This document shows positions 22,661-33,755 of a DNA stretch of 64,000 bases, piece after piece. Under the pieces are notes generated by a model. The model did not search any database. It was given only the letters and a program-made list of their open reading frames with translations, and was not told the DNA's origin. A program made the position numbers and the translations under genes. Where the stretch lies: NCBI GenBank assembly GCA_033961575.1, contig CM066736.1, positions 80,004,852 through 80,068,851 on the forward strand. The letters are read 5' to 3'. This stretch comes from Aselliscus stoliczkanus (lineage: Eukaryota > Chordata > Mammalia > Chiroptera > Hipposideridae). Every line of letters starts with the position of its first letter. The first letter of the stretch is position 1.

Positions 22661-23067
22661 TGGTGAGGATGGAGAGAAAAGGACCCAAGCATGTTAGTGG
22701 TTAAAGCCAAAAACCTTGGTGACTGATAGGATATAGGTGGAGAAGGGAAAGAGGATGTCAGGAATGAGTCACAAATTTCTGACTTGAACTGCTGAGTGTT
22801 GCATGGTGACATCCCCTGAGATGGTGACACTAGAAAATGACCAGGTTTGGGTGAAAACCATCTTATATTTATATATAGCACTATATATATATATGGATCC
22901 CAAGAATTAGAGGAGTTAAGTGAGTTGCTTCAGATTATACAGCAAATTAATGGTGACCAAAGTTTAGATTTCTGGACTCCTCATTGTTCAGTTTTGCTTT
23001 CTCCTCTTAACTGCCATGGCAACTCCTTTCTAAGTGATTTCTATGGTTATAGACTGGCCTCCTTTTA

Positions 23068-23882
23068 TTTATTTTGAACAATTTAAAATTTTTTTTTCAA
23101 TTACAGTTGACATGCAATATTATATTAGTTTCAGATCTGTAACATAGTGATTAGACATTTGTATAACTTATGAAGTGATTACACCAATAAGTCTAGTATC
23201 CATCTGACACCATACATAGTTATTACAATATTATTGACTATATTCCTTATGTTGAACTTTATATCCCTGTGACTGTTTTCATAACTGGCAATTTGTACAT
23301 CTTAATACTTGCCTCTTTTTCACCCACTCCTCCAACCCCTTCCCATCTAGCAACCATCAGTTTGTTCTCTGTATCTGAATCCATTTCTGTTGTGTTTATT
23401 TATTTTATTTTTTTAGATAACACATACAAGTGAAATCATATGGTATTTGTCTTTCTCTGTCTGACTTATTTCACTTAGTAGAATGCCCTCTAGGTCCACT
23501 CATGTTGTTGCAGATGGCAAGATTTCATTCTTTTTTATGGCTGAGTAATATTCCATTGTATATATGTACCAAATTTCCTTTATTCACTCATCTATCAGTG
23601 AACACTTAGGTTGCTTTCATACCTTGGTTATTGTAAACAATGCTGCAATGAACATAGGGGTGCATATACCTTTTCAAATGAGTGTTTCTTTGATAAATAC
23701 CTATTGGGTTGTTGGAAAAGTCATGATGTATTTTTTCTGTTTTTTGTTGCAAAAATTCATCATGACTTTTCTGACAACCCAATAGAAGTAGTTTTGTTGG
23801 GTCATAAGCTAATTTTATTTTTAGTTTTTTGAGGAATTTCTATATGGTTTTCCATAGTGGCTGCACCAATTTACAATTCCAC
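23068..23882 (-). mobile_element. 5'-truncated L1 with 17-bp duplication
   Basis: The plus strand shows the reverse of L1: ATTACAGTTGACATGCAATA at the 3' UTR end through TTTTTATGGCTGAGTAATA and GGTTTTCCATAGTGGCTGC, near the ORF2 C-terminus. The perfect duplication AGACTGGCCTCCTTTTA occurs at 23051-23067 and 23883-23899. It is interrupted by a mariner hairpin (23704-23782). The flanking sequence past 23900 resembles an L2 fragment. Confidence 0.85.
23704..23782. mobile_element. mariner-type hairpin MITE, copy 2
   Basis: 79 bp, TTGGGTTGTTGGAAAAGTC ... GACTTTTCTGACAACCCAA, with TA at 23702-23703 and 23783-23784. It lies inside the L1 at 23068-23882, so it is younger than that L1. Confidence 0.85.
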
Positions 23883-23999
23883 AGACTGGCCTCCTTTTAA
23901 TCTATGACACTGATATACCGCTTTGTCTAAAGCCCTTCAGTAACTCCTATTCTTTGACTAAAGAATAAAGTCAAAGTTTCTTTCAGGGCACACAAATCA

Positions 24000-24989
24000 C
24001 TTCTTCATCTGAAAAGAGCTGCAAACCTTTTAGTTTAGTTGGAACGTAAAATGTGAGGGCTGAGAAAGAGAAAAAAAAAAGGAGAATAAGGAGTCCATTA
24101 GAGTCCAGGTTAGAAAGGATTTTGTAAATAATTTTTATGTATGGGTATTTAGACTATATTTTAAGAAATGGTAAGTCATTATAGACTTTTCAGATAGCTC
24201 TTATTTTTATCAAGTTATATATGCACATGATTTAAGGGGTTGATTTATTTTACAATGTTTTCGTTAAAGAAGAGTCAGCCCAAGGTTTGCACCCTGTCCC
24301 CATTTTTCCACTTTAGAGAAATCACTTTAAACAGTTTTGGTTGATTTTGGATATTTGCCTCTAATTTTCTAAATGACATGCCTATACTGCTACTCTTATT
24401 TTTTAGTTTTAGGTGTTTATCTGTCAACTTTCCACCACGGAAGATGAGAATTTAGCTCTTTCACTTCTCATTCCCCTTCTGGCTCCATCATTCACATACA
24501 CACTTACTATACCCCAGTTTCCTGAAATATGTCATTGTATTAGTTAGGGAAATATTCAGAGTTTACATTATTATGACTATGTCAATTCTATTCAGAGCTG
24601 AAAAATAAGGTAAACGTTTTCTTTCATGTTCAACTGATTGCTTTCTGTGTAGTTAATAAAGGTCTTGATTTTTATTTGCTCAGTTTTCAAGGTATTTATA
24701 ACTAATTTATCTCTCAACTCACCTCAAATTGAGTAAATGTCCTCTCAACACATTAAAACACATGAGGTATTTTATCAATTTTATCCTTTTGAAAAAGTTT
24801 AGCTCAGAGTCTTCTGTTATGAAGTCTGTGCTTGTCATGAGTTGTCGTTTTGGGATCTCCTTTCTTTGTCATCATTGGTATGCCATTTATCTCTCCCTAA
24901 GAAGGATTCCTTATTTTGTGATTAATTTCTTGTTCTTATATTGCTTAAAATTCACATGTCCCTTTAAATTCTTCATAAGAAAAGTTCCA
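24000..24989. other. No gene; old fragments
   Basis: 24080-24190 has weak reverse-L2 character (AGTCCAGGTTAGAAAGG, GGTAAGTCATTATAGAC). The rest is AT-rich and unrecognised. Short frames here are not supported as genes. Confidence 0.35.
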
Positions 24990-25140
24990 GGGCCGGCCGA
25001 GTGGCTCAGTTGGTTAAGAGCTCGCTCAAGAGTGCGAGCTGAGCTCTGAGCAACAGCTGTTCGAGGCCAGCCCGAGCTGAGTTGCCGTTGAGCTGCCAAC
25101 AGGTGGCAGGATGGCTCAGCTAAAAAAAAAAAAAAAAAAA
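24990..25140 (+). mobile_element. Truncated SINE, module-1 plus partial module-2 form
   Basis: Head GGGCCGGCCGAGTGGCTCAG, then AACAGGTGGCAGGATGGCTC, then a poly(A) tail. Target duplication GAAAAGTTCCA (24979-24989) versus GAAAAGCTCCA (25141-25151). It ends at the same internal point as the SINE at 53256, well before the normal 3' tail. Confidence 0.85.
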
Positions 25141-25159
25141 GAAAAGCTCCATTAGCAGT

Positions 25160-25580
25160 AACTATTTTCAAGCCTTGCATATCAAATAATATCTTAACTT
25201 TCATACTTAATAAAGAGCTTGGTTGGGTATAGAATTCTTGGTTGGAAATAAATTTTCCTTTAAAATTTGAAGGCATTGCTCTGTTACAGTCTCCACTGGG
25301 AGGTACAATGCCATTCTGATTCTCTTTTGTATGAAACTTGTATAGAACTTTTAGGATCCTCTCTTTATCTCTGTAACTGAAATTTCTTGTTGACATGTTT
25401 TGGTATAGGACTATTTTGTCCAGCATTCTGGGGACTCAGTGAGTCCTCAAAATTTTTAAATCTATTTTTTTAAATTCTCAGTTTCTAAGATGTTTTCTTT
25501 ATTTTTGTTTTCTTTGTTCTCTCTTTCCAGAACTCCTGCTATTTTGGTATTAAACAAATTGAGCCAGTGTTTTAATACTG
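25160..25580. other. AT-rich, LINE-like, no gene
   Basis: Phrases such as GTTGGGTATAGAATTCTTGG and CATTGCTCTGTTACAGTC are commonly seen in old LINE-derived DNA. The antisense frame 25426-24911 merges SINE and flank and is not a gene. Nothing coding is supported. Confidence 0.35.
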
Positions 25581-25660
25581 TTGGGTTGTCGGAAAAGTCA
25601 TGACACATTTTTCTATGTTTTTCATTGTAAAAATGCGTCATGACTTTTCTGACAACCCAA
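25581..25660. mobile_element. mariner-type hairpin MITE, copy 3
   Basis: 80 bp, TTGGGTTGTCGGAAAAGTCA ... TGACTTTTCTGACAACCCAA; the arms pair almost perfectly, with the loop in the T-rich centre. Third copy within 3.1 kb. Confidence 0.85.
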
Positions 25661-25833
25661 TATATCTCTTTTCCCCCCTTTATTTCTATTCTTGTTCTTG
25701 TTATTTCACTTTCTTGGATAGTTCCTCAACTTTGTGTTCTAACCCTCTTTTGAAATTTTCATTCCTGTTACCATATTTTGAAATTTACAATCATTACATC
25801 CTCTGACTGTTCCTTTTTATCAAAAATAAACTT

Positions 25834-26009
25834 TCAGAGGTGGCTGGTTAGCTCAGTTGGTTAGAGTGCAGTGCTCACAACACCAAGGTTCATGGTTTGA
25901 TCCCCACATAGGCCACTGAGCTCCACCCTCCACAACTAGATTGAAAACAACTATTCGACTTGAAGCTGATGGGTCCTGGAAAAACACACTGTTCCCCAAT
26001 AACAAAAAT
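25834..26009 (+). mobile_element. Short VES-like tRNA-derived SINE
   Basis: The A-box-like TTAGCTCAGTTGGTTAGAG and B-box-like GGTTCATGGTTTGATCC have tRNA spacing. They are followed by CCACAACTAGATTGAAAAC and ACTGTTCCCCAATAAC. The 11-bp duplication AAAATAAACTT lies at 25823-25833 and 26010-26020. A different subfamily from the GGCCGGCC-headed long form. Confidence 0.8.
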
Positions 26010-26019
26010 AAAATAAACT

Positions 26020-26415
26020 TATTTTTGTCTTATGGGTGAAATGCCTTCTCTTATCTTTCCAAAACTATTATTTTTTTTCTGGTTATATCTCCCTGCATAC
26101 TCTATTTCCTTATTAAGTTGCTAATTTCTATTTATTTTGGTTTCTGTCTTTCATTTTCAAATACTTTTGTCAAATACAATAGCTGGTAATCATGTTGACC
26201 ATTCACATGTAAGAGTGGGACATAAAAAAACTAATTATGTGCCATGTACACATGGGTAGGGCTTGTTTTTAACTGTGGGTGGATTTCTTGTCAACTATGA
26301 GCTTTACCATTGAGAGATCTGTCGAACAGTTTCACTGGGGAGACTTTGATATCAAAATCTTTAGGTATTTTTCTTTAGTCTGGTCTGATTCCCCAGAAAA
26401 ATATATCTCCCCATC
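26020..26415. other. No gene recognised
   Basis: T-rich sequence without open frame or repeat that can be named. Confidence 0.35.
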
Positions 26416-26419
26416 TGTT

Positions 26420-26815
26420 GCATGTAAGGTGTTGTAGTTGGGTTCCATGGAAAACAGATTAGTATGTAGTAAGTTTATTAGGAAATACCCATGAGTTCAA
26501 CACTTGCAGAAGTGAAGAGGGAAAAAAACAACAACCCCAAAACAGGATTAGACAAAGAGAATTGAGCTGTTATGTATTCTCAATGAAGGCCTCAGTTGAC
26601 CCCATGAGAGTTCTGAAACTGGGATGGCACTTCTAAGTTGTCTGCATTGGGATGAGGGAGGCTGGGTCTTTATACGCTCATGTTGATCAGTCCTTGGATA
26701 TAGTTGCTCCCAACCAGGGGCATGGCCTTGGGGATTCTTCAGCCAAGGCATTTCTGAATAGGGCTAACTGCCAAGAGTTGTCTGCTGTCAGAACTTCGGG
26801 CACCCGGTGGAAAAA
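26420..26815 (-). mobile_element. LTR-like interspersed repeat
   Basis: GGGTTCCATGGAAAACAG, AGTTTATTAGGAAATACCC, GAGAGTTCTGAAACTGGG, CATGGCCTTGGGG and AACTGCCAAGAGTTGTCTGC are in the order of a mammalian LTR-type repeat in reverse. Family uncertain. Confidence 0.4.
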
Positions 26816-26824
26816 TTCTTTAGT

Positions 26825-27275
26825 ACTTTCGGTGGTTAATTTTATGTGTTAGCTTGACTAGGCCAAGGAATACCTAGAGAGCTGATAAAACATTATTTCT
26901 GGGTATGTCTGTGAGGGTGTTTCTGGAAGAGATTATCATTTGAATTGGTAGATTAAGAAGACTGCCCTCACCAATACAGGTAGGCATCGTCCAATCTATT
27001 AAGGGCCTGAATAGAACAAAAAGGTAAAGGAAGGAAGAATTTGCTCTCTTTCCTTGAGCTGGGACATCCATCTTTTTCTGCCTCCAGACATCAGTGCTCC
27101 TAGTTCCCAGACCTTTAGGTTTGGACAGGGATGTATACCATTGGCGCTGTTGGTTCGCAGGCCTTTGGATTCAGACAAAATTATACTATCAGCATTCCTG
27201 ATTCTCCAGCTTGCGGATGGAAAATCATAGGACTTTTTGGCTTTTATAGTAGTAAGAGCCATTTCTTATAATAAA

Positions 27276-27340
<65 letters not shown>

Positions 27341-27400
27341 TTCCATATGTTTCTTTGGAGAACCTTGACTATTACAGTCCAGAAAGGGGAATAAAATGGC
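26825..27400 (+). mobile_element. LTR-like repeat with (CT)n (family of 12530-12992)
   Basis: GGTTAATTTTATGTGTTAGC, AGAGCTGATAAAACATTATT, AGGGTGTTTCTGGAAGAGAT, GGCCTGAATAGAACAAAAAG, TGAGCTGGGACATCCATC, and after a CT microsatellite GTTTCTTTGGAGAACCTTGA. This is the sense counterpart of the copy at 12.5 kb. Subfamily not named. Confidence 0.55.
27276..27338 (+). repeat. (CT)n microsatellite
   Basis: About 31 uninterrupted CT units near the 3' end of the surrounding LTR-like repeat, where this family normally carries a shorter CT run. The 'RERERE' frame on the minus strand is this repeat translated. Confidence 0.95.
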
Positions 27401-27429
27401 ATAAGCCTGGCTTCTAGAGTTTGCATGCT

Positions 27430-28235
27430 AAGTAGGAGAAACAGGCAGGCAACCTCAAAATTTAGCATGAGTGTGGAGTTCACAGGTGAAGAAAAAAATT
27501 AAAGAATTATGAAATTTAAATGTAAATAATTTATTCTTCCAAATATGTGCAGTGAATAACAACACAGTTCTCATTGGCAACTATTCCCCATTTCCTCTTC
27601 TCCACCTGCTCATTTTTATTCAATGCTTTATATTATCATAGTTTATTGTCTATGTATCTATTTTGCATCCTTTCTATCTAGAAGGGTACTCAATTCATGT
27701 GTTTTTCTGAAATGGTTGCTGTCACTTTATCCTGCAGCCAAACAACTTGGTGAAGATAATCAGTGGGAGAGAGTGGAGTGTGGTGAAGTCTCTATTAGGG
27801 AGCTCCCGGGAGCCTCAGCTCAACTGAAGTTCTTTTCTTCTCCTAGCAGTATTTTGGAGTGACTTGTGTCTTCACCTTGTATGTCCACTTGCTAGTAAGG
27901 TCACCTTCTGATCTTGCTTGGGGCTCCCATTGCTACATCTTGGTGGCTTGAATGGTAGCTGAGATGATGTTGTTCCTGCTGTCCCTGGGAGGCCTGGGCC
28001 TCTATTCCTACAGTTGCCAACGTGTCGTCATTCCACTGGAGTCTGTGTGACCCTTCCCACTTCCTTGCTCTAGTAATTTCTCTTTCTGAGACCAGGAAGT
28101 GGCTCTCTCTGTGCTGACCTTTTCTTTGGTTCCTAAACAGAGAAGCTTTCCTCTCTGTTTCTTAAAATGTCTCTACTGTTTCAACTTTTATTTGATAAGT
28201 GTTTATTGATTTTGTATATTTTAAAGAATTCCATA
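27430..28235. other. No gene recognised
   Basis: Unrecognised sequence. A frame at 27623-27862 (79 codons) begins with a hydrophobic stretch but has no family features. Confidence 0.35.
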
Positions 28236-28239
28236 TACA

Positions 28240-28590
28240 ATACTATGGTCTGAATGCTTATATCCCCCTAAATTTATGTGTTAAATCCTAATGCCCAATG
28301 TGATGGTATTTGGAGTTGGGGCCTTTGAGAGGTAATTAGTTCAGCAGGGTAGAGCCCTTATAAATGGGATTAGTGCCCTTAAAACAGAGGCCTCTTTCCA
28401 CCATGTAAGGTTACAATGAGAAGACAGCCATCTATGAATGAAGAAGTGGGTCTTACCACATATTGAATCTGCCTGGCCTTGATTTTGGAGTTCTCAGCTT
28501 CCAGAATTGTGAGAAAGAAATTTCTGTCATTTATAAGCTACCCAGTCTCTGGTATTTTTGTAACAGCTGCCCAAACGGAATAAGACAGTC
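28240..28590 (+). mobile_element. MaLR-type LTR (MST/MLT-like)
   Basis: ATGGTCTGAATGCTTATATC, CCAATGTGATGGTATTTGG, TTATAAATGGGATTAGTGCC, TTTCCACCATGTAAGG, CAGCTTCCAGAATTGTGAG, AAACGGAATAAGACA: the full order of a mammalian MaLR-class LTR, about 350 bp. Confidence 0.7.
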
Positions 28591-29029
28591 AGGACTAAAA
28601 ACTAATTCTCTCTAGGACCAGTGGGAAGATAATGTTAGTGACCAAATACATGGTTTTACTCTAAAGTGTCTCTTCTCACTTACACTTAGCTGATATCCCT
28701 GAACTGACACTAACCATTTTAGCTATTTCCTATTTCAGGACAAAGCTGTTATCTATCTGAGATTCTCTCTGAGAGATAGGGGGAGGTTTGTTTACTACAT
28801 TAGATTATGAATTTAAGCCTATAGGCTGAATTCAAATATATACCAATATGCAGCAAGCAGAACTCCTAGCTAACCTTCGCCTCCCCACCAACTCCCCACT
28901 ACCATAATGAATACCTATATCAGGCTCCCTATGGATCTCTCTGCACATAGGATGTATGAAACATGCATTCAATGAAATATACACATACAAGTATATAGCA
29001 GATATGTACTTGCCTGATATGGATAGCAG

Positions 29030-29290
29030 TTTAATAACTATTAGGGTAAGGAACCAACAGTTTTCAAGTATCCACCATGGGTAAGGCATTGTGCTATGTA
29101 ATTTATATCCTTTGTGTTTTTTAAAATCTTTAACATACATGTATTAATTATCCACATCTTACCAATAAAGCCCTACAGTTCAAAGAATTTAATTAAACTC
29201 TTCAGTGTCACATAACTAGCAAGTGGAAGAACTGGGGTTCATTGCAAAGGCTTCTGGTCTTAAAATTTATGCTCTTTCCATAGTGCTATG
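29030..29290 (-). mobile_element. MIR SINE, antisense
   Basis: Reverse MIR over ~250 bp: ATTATCCACATCTTACC, CACATAACTAGCAAGTGG, GAAGAACTGGGGTTC, ATGCTCTTTCCATAGTGC. Confidence 0.65.
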
Positions 29291-30299
29291 TTTCTTCTTG
29301 TTTGAACTTGAATGTGAATTTGAATATTGATATCAGAAGAATGTTTCTTATATACTTATATAGCTTGCCTCTGATATGTATACAATGCTATTCTATAATT
29401 ATTTATACCGCCTACTCTGTGCTGGAGTACAGGCCAAAGGGATTTTGAATGGAAACTTCCATCTAAAACATTCATTTTTAAATAGAAGGAGGAGAAAAAG
29501 AAGATGAAGAAGGACAGTATGATAAAGAGAAAGACTAACTTAAAGAATAGGTCTCTGGGAGGTATAACCTTTGGGAAGAAAAATAAAGCATAAATTACTT
29601 AAACCCACATTTGTTTTATTGAGAAAGTATTGGAGAGATAAAAAGCACTGAATGCATGTTAACTGCTCAATACTTGTGGGTTGAATGTAAATTAAATGCT
29701 AAAACCATCTGGTAATCATTTGAATCTGGCAATAAAAATGATGAGTGAAACATTTATCATCAATCTGAAGGCACATTTTTCTAATGGATCTTTTACTCAA
29801 GTTTTATGTGTCTATTGTGAACTTCATTTTTTTCCCCATTTAATGCTTTCAACCTCTATTTGTAATTAGGATGATTCTAATTACATAGTAGTGGCATTAG
29901 AACTAATATTACAATTGGCCTTCATTGATCAATAGAGCACCCACATATTGACCTCAAAAAATAATGCAAATTTTGATTAAATTATGAGAAAACAAATGAA
30001 TAAACTTCAATTTTAAGAAAGTGTCCTTTACAGTTTTCAGAATATGTTTAAGAAGTTTTGTGTCTGTGTGTCTGTGCCCTAAGGAACACAAATTTAAATT
30101 TCTTTATGTATCATTGCACAGAGGATTATCTAACCTTCACAATGGTATGCTCTTCAGAAGTATACTCAAAGGAAATAGCATCTTTGGTTTCAGACTAATG
30201 TCTTTAGGAAGGGTATAGCCCTTCAATAGTGTCGCTACACAGGGTTTTGTGCTTTATTGAGCCCCACAGAAATCAAACACACCAAAATAAAACTTATTG
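29291..30299. other. No gene recognised
   Basis: Single-copy-looking AT-rich sequence. An A-rich part (29480-29700) and TAATTA-containing stretch (29860-29900) are noted. No repeat or exon could be supported. Confidence 0.35.
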
Positions 30300-31269
30300 A
30301 AGAGCACATGGAATGATATCAGCAGCATGGCAGTGTGAGAGGATCTCCAGGTCTCTCCCCTTGAAGTTACAACAAGTTGAACAGCTATAATTCAACACAG
30401 GATTCCCTGCTCAACACACAAACATGTCTGAGAGATCTGCTTATTGAGACATGTGAAGGTGGGTGTATCAGAGTAAACAGGAGAGACAGATGGGGGCCCA
30501 GTGAACATGATAGCAGTAAAGGGTCAAAGCACAACCCATACTGGGCAAATTGAGGGGCAGACACAGCAATATGTCTTGGGTGGCTAGCATACATTGAGGC
30601 TGAGCCCAGGGTAAGGGGCAGAGAAGTGGTGCAAAAGGTGGCAGCATTCCACAACCTGCCATAACCAGACAGAAGAATCCAAAGATGTGGGTATCCACCC
30701 ACTCTATCCTCCCATGGCCCACCTGGCAGTATAATCATTCAGCAGATGGAAAAAATGCAGAAAAATACTTTCCAGCCCAAGTGGACTATATTCGTTGCAA
30801 CTAAATGCTCTACAAAGAATAGAGCTGCAGACACATGAACCCACTTTCTCCCACCCAACCCTATATCTTGGTGGAGCCTGGTGGAAGGAGCTGGGTCAAC
30901 TCAGACAGAACAGCTCTACCAGCAGCTTTTGGCTACAAGAAGGTGACACTGGAAACACATGGGCAAAGAGGCCCATAGCCTGCCATTTCCACCATGGGGG
31001 TGGTGCTTAAGTCTTGGGTGACAGAGTTGTAAAGGGGATACCTCAGGGAATATGGGGCTTTTTCCATGGCTGAGGATCTTACAGAGATCCTGGGAGCCCT
31101 ATTAGTACAAGTAAGATAAAACAAAACTTGTGCTTCAGCACCACCTACTGAAAAACAAAAGAAATACCTCTCCTTATCAACCTGTTAAACATTGAAGATC
31201 AAATATTTAAAAAAAATAAAATAAAATAAATTTTATTCCCACATAAGCCCAGGCAGAGAAATAATCCAT

Positions 31270-32230
31270 CAAGCACAATGAATAACTGAGGTAACAAGGG
31301 AGTTCAGAAAGAAAATAAAAATATCTCCAGAAAATAAACTGAAAAGCATGGAAGTCTGATTTAAATGACAGAGAATTCAAGACTGCAGCTCTGAAAAAAC
31401 TCCTCAACAAGATACAAGAAAACTCAGAAAAGCAATTCAATGAACTCAGGAATATAATTAATGGACAAAAGGAGTACTTCACCAAAGAGATTGAAGCTAT
31501 AAAAGAGAACTTCACCAAAGAGATTAAAGGTATAAAAAAGAACCAAATGAGAAGAAGAACTGGCGAGCTTAGGAAATAGAGCAGATCGGATGGAGGAAAT
31601 AATTAGTGATATTGAAGATAGAAATTTAGAAATGACTCAGGTGGAAGAAGAGACAGAATCCAGAGTAAAAATAAATGAAAGAACTCTATAAAAACTATCT
31701 CACTCCACTAAAAGATAAATATAAGAATAATGGGTATACCAGAAGGAGAAGAGGAGGAGAAGGGAGCAGAGAGCCTATTCAAACAAATAATCAGTGAGAA
31801 CTCCCCAAACCTAAGGAAAGAACTGGATCCTTGAATCCAAGAAGCCAGTAGAACACCTAATTATATCAATCCAAAAAACGCTTTCCCCAATGCATATTAT
31901 ATTAAAGCTGTCAAAAATTAATGACAAAGGAATTATCAAGGCAGCCAGAAAAAAGAAGATGGTAACCTATAGAGGAAACCTGAATAGTTTATGATTTATT
32001 TTTCAGCAGAAACCCTACAAGCTAAAAGGGAATAGAATAAAATATTCAAATTATTGAAAGAGAGAAATCACCAGCCAAGAATATTATCACCAGTAAAGTT
32101 ATCCTTTAGATACGAAGGAAAAATAAGGTTTTTCCAGACATACAGAAGCTGAGGGGATTTACCATCAAAATATCTGAATTACAAGAAATGCTAAAAGGTA
32201 CCCTTCTACCTGAAATGAAAAGACAAAAGG
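31270..32230 (+). pseudogene. L1 ORF1 remnant
   Basis: The L1 ORF1 (RNA-binding chaperone) region is recognisable at the DNA level: coiled-coil-like lysine/glutamate-rich DNA (31390-31560), then a conserved block decoding near IMGIPEGEEEEKGAESLFK (about 31725-31785). After that come CAGCAGAAACCCTACAAGC and GAAATGCTAAAAGGTACCC at the C-terminal end. Frames are broken repeatedly, including just after the conserved block. The wide gap (~450 bp) before ORF2-like sequence resembles old L1M/HAL1-type organisation rather than young primate L1. Confidence 0.65.
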
Positions 32231-33091
32231 ATACAAAATTGTGAGTGAGATGACTAACAGACAGACAAGCAGGAAATTGCAACTCCTATTCAGAATAGGT
32301 ATTAAACACTTAAATATAATATAAAAGTTAAAGGAGGTAAGGTAATTTAAAAGAAAAGAGGACATAATTTCAATTTGGGAATGAATGTGCAGCATAAAAA
32401 GGGATAATTTGTGACAATAGAAACAGAATGGGGAGGGAGGAAAGGGCTGAACTTTCACAGGTGAATGGAGATAAGATGTAGTCAGAAGAAAAGACTATGG
32501 TATATATGAAATTTTTTGTTGCATAATCCTAATAGTAACCACAAACAAAAAATCTAGGCCTGTCACATAACATAAAAAAGGAGGATATGGAGGAAAAATT
32601 ATAGAATACCACCAAACTAAAATATCATGGAAAAAGGAAAAATTGAGACACAGAGTGACCAGAAAAATTAAATGGCTATAGGAAATCCTCATATACTCAT
32701 ATCAGTAATTAACCTAAATGTAAATGAACTGAACTCTCCAATTAAAAGGCACAGAGTACTGGGATGGATTTAAAAAAAACAAACCCTACTCTATGCTACC
32801 ATCAGGTAGCATATATGCTACACATGTCAGCTGCAAACCCAACTATATACTACACATGTCAGCTGCAAAACCAAACATAGTCTGAAAATGAAGGGATGGA
32901 AAATCATACTCCAAGCAAATGACATTCAGAGAAAAGCAGATGTTGCCATACTTGTATCAACAAATAGATTTCAAGATAAAAAGGTAAGAAGAGACAAAGT
33001 TGGTCATTTTATAATGATAAAAAGACCAATACCTCAAGAAGACATACACTTGTTAACATATATGCACCCAATCTGAGAGCACCAAAATATA

Positions 33092-33755
33092 CCAAGGGGA
33101 AAGGAAAAAAAACACTATTAAAAATTGTAACACAATGAATGGCGTTAGCATTCATTTGATTAACGCCATCTCTTGAGCGAACATCATACTACACATTGCT
33201 ACCATAATTCAATTCAACTTCAAGAAATAATACATGGGGCTGGCAGAGTGGCGCATTGGTTAAAAGCTGGCTTGGGACGCCAGCAGCCCCAGTTCGGATC
33301 TCACATATGAGGGCCAGTGACACTGCCCTCTGCAGCTAAGATGGTGAACAACAGCTCCACCTGGAGCTGGGCTGCTGTGAGTCTCCGGGTCAGCATAGCT
33401 GCACCCCCTGCTGCAGTGGGCTGCCATAGGCTACAGGGAGTGACCAGCAGCCAGCGTGAGCAGCTGGCAGTCAGTGTGAGCTGCCAAGAGCCGCTATGAG
33501 CGGCTGTCCAGAGGCCGGTGACCGATCTGCCTCACCCGGGAAGAGCGCAATGATGATACCAACATGGGCCAGTGAAGCAACGTCCTCCGCAACTAGACTG
33601 AAGAACAAAAGGACAGCAACTTGTCTGTTCCCCTTCCCCAGTTCCCCAGTGCTATTCCCCTCGCACAATTCCCCAATAAAATCTTTTTTTTTTTTAAAGA
33701 AGTAATACATGGATAACATCTTTTAAAATGTGTACATTTTTTTTGGCACCCCTGG
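33092..33755. mobile_element. mariner-type MITE (CCAGGGGTGCC family) split by a SINE
   Basis: TA at 33090-33091 and 33756-33757. The right end reads AATGTGTACATTTTTTTTGG then CACCCCTGG; the left end, CCAAGGGGAAAGGAAAAAAA, is its decayed mirror. Without the SINE (33238-33712, counting one duplication) it is about 189 bp. Removing it restores the L1 consensus across ATATATAAAGCAAC. Related by its ends to the element at 53822-53958. Confidence 0.75.
33238..33696 (+). mobile_element. Long composite SINE inside a mariner MITE
   Basis: Starts GGGCTGGCAGAGTGGCGCAT, ends TTCCCCAATAAAATCTTT plus T/A-rich tail. Duplication AAGAAATAATACATGG (33222-33237) versus AAGAAGTAATACATGG (33697-33712), one mismatch in 16. 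Confidence 0.85.

Larger units (their letters stand above)
21405..22870 (-). mobile_element. L2 antisense, ~1 kb, split by a SINE and a mariner MITE
   Basis: Reverse L2 is followed through TTATTTAACAAACACTTG, GCATGTGCAAAGGTCTTG, CTTTATCTCAAGAGC, TAACATGACCAGATTTAC, AATAGATTGGAGGAGG, TGAGTCACAAATTTCTGAC and TTGCATGGTGACATCCCC, in consensus order. Insertions: SINE 21774-22268 and hairpin MITE 22580-22660. No reading frame survives. Confidence 0.65.

Noticed and set aside
24911..25426. 171-codon minus-strand frame
   Set aside because: It runs through an antisense SINE with its poly-T (a run of F residues) and AT-rich flank; a repeat artefact.
33161..33700. Possible tRNA gene from the A/B-box-like head of the SINE
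   Set aside because: The sequence has SINE structure, duplications and an A-rich tail. The cloverleaf is decayed, so it is tRNA-derived but not a tRNA gene. The same applies to the other SINE heads.
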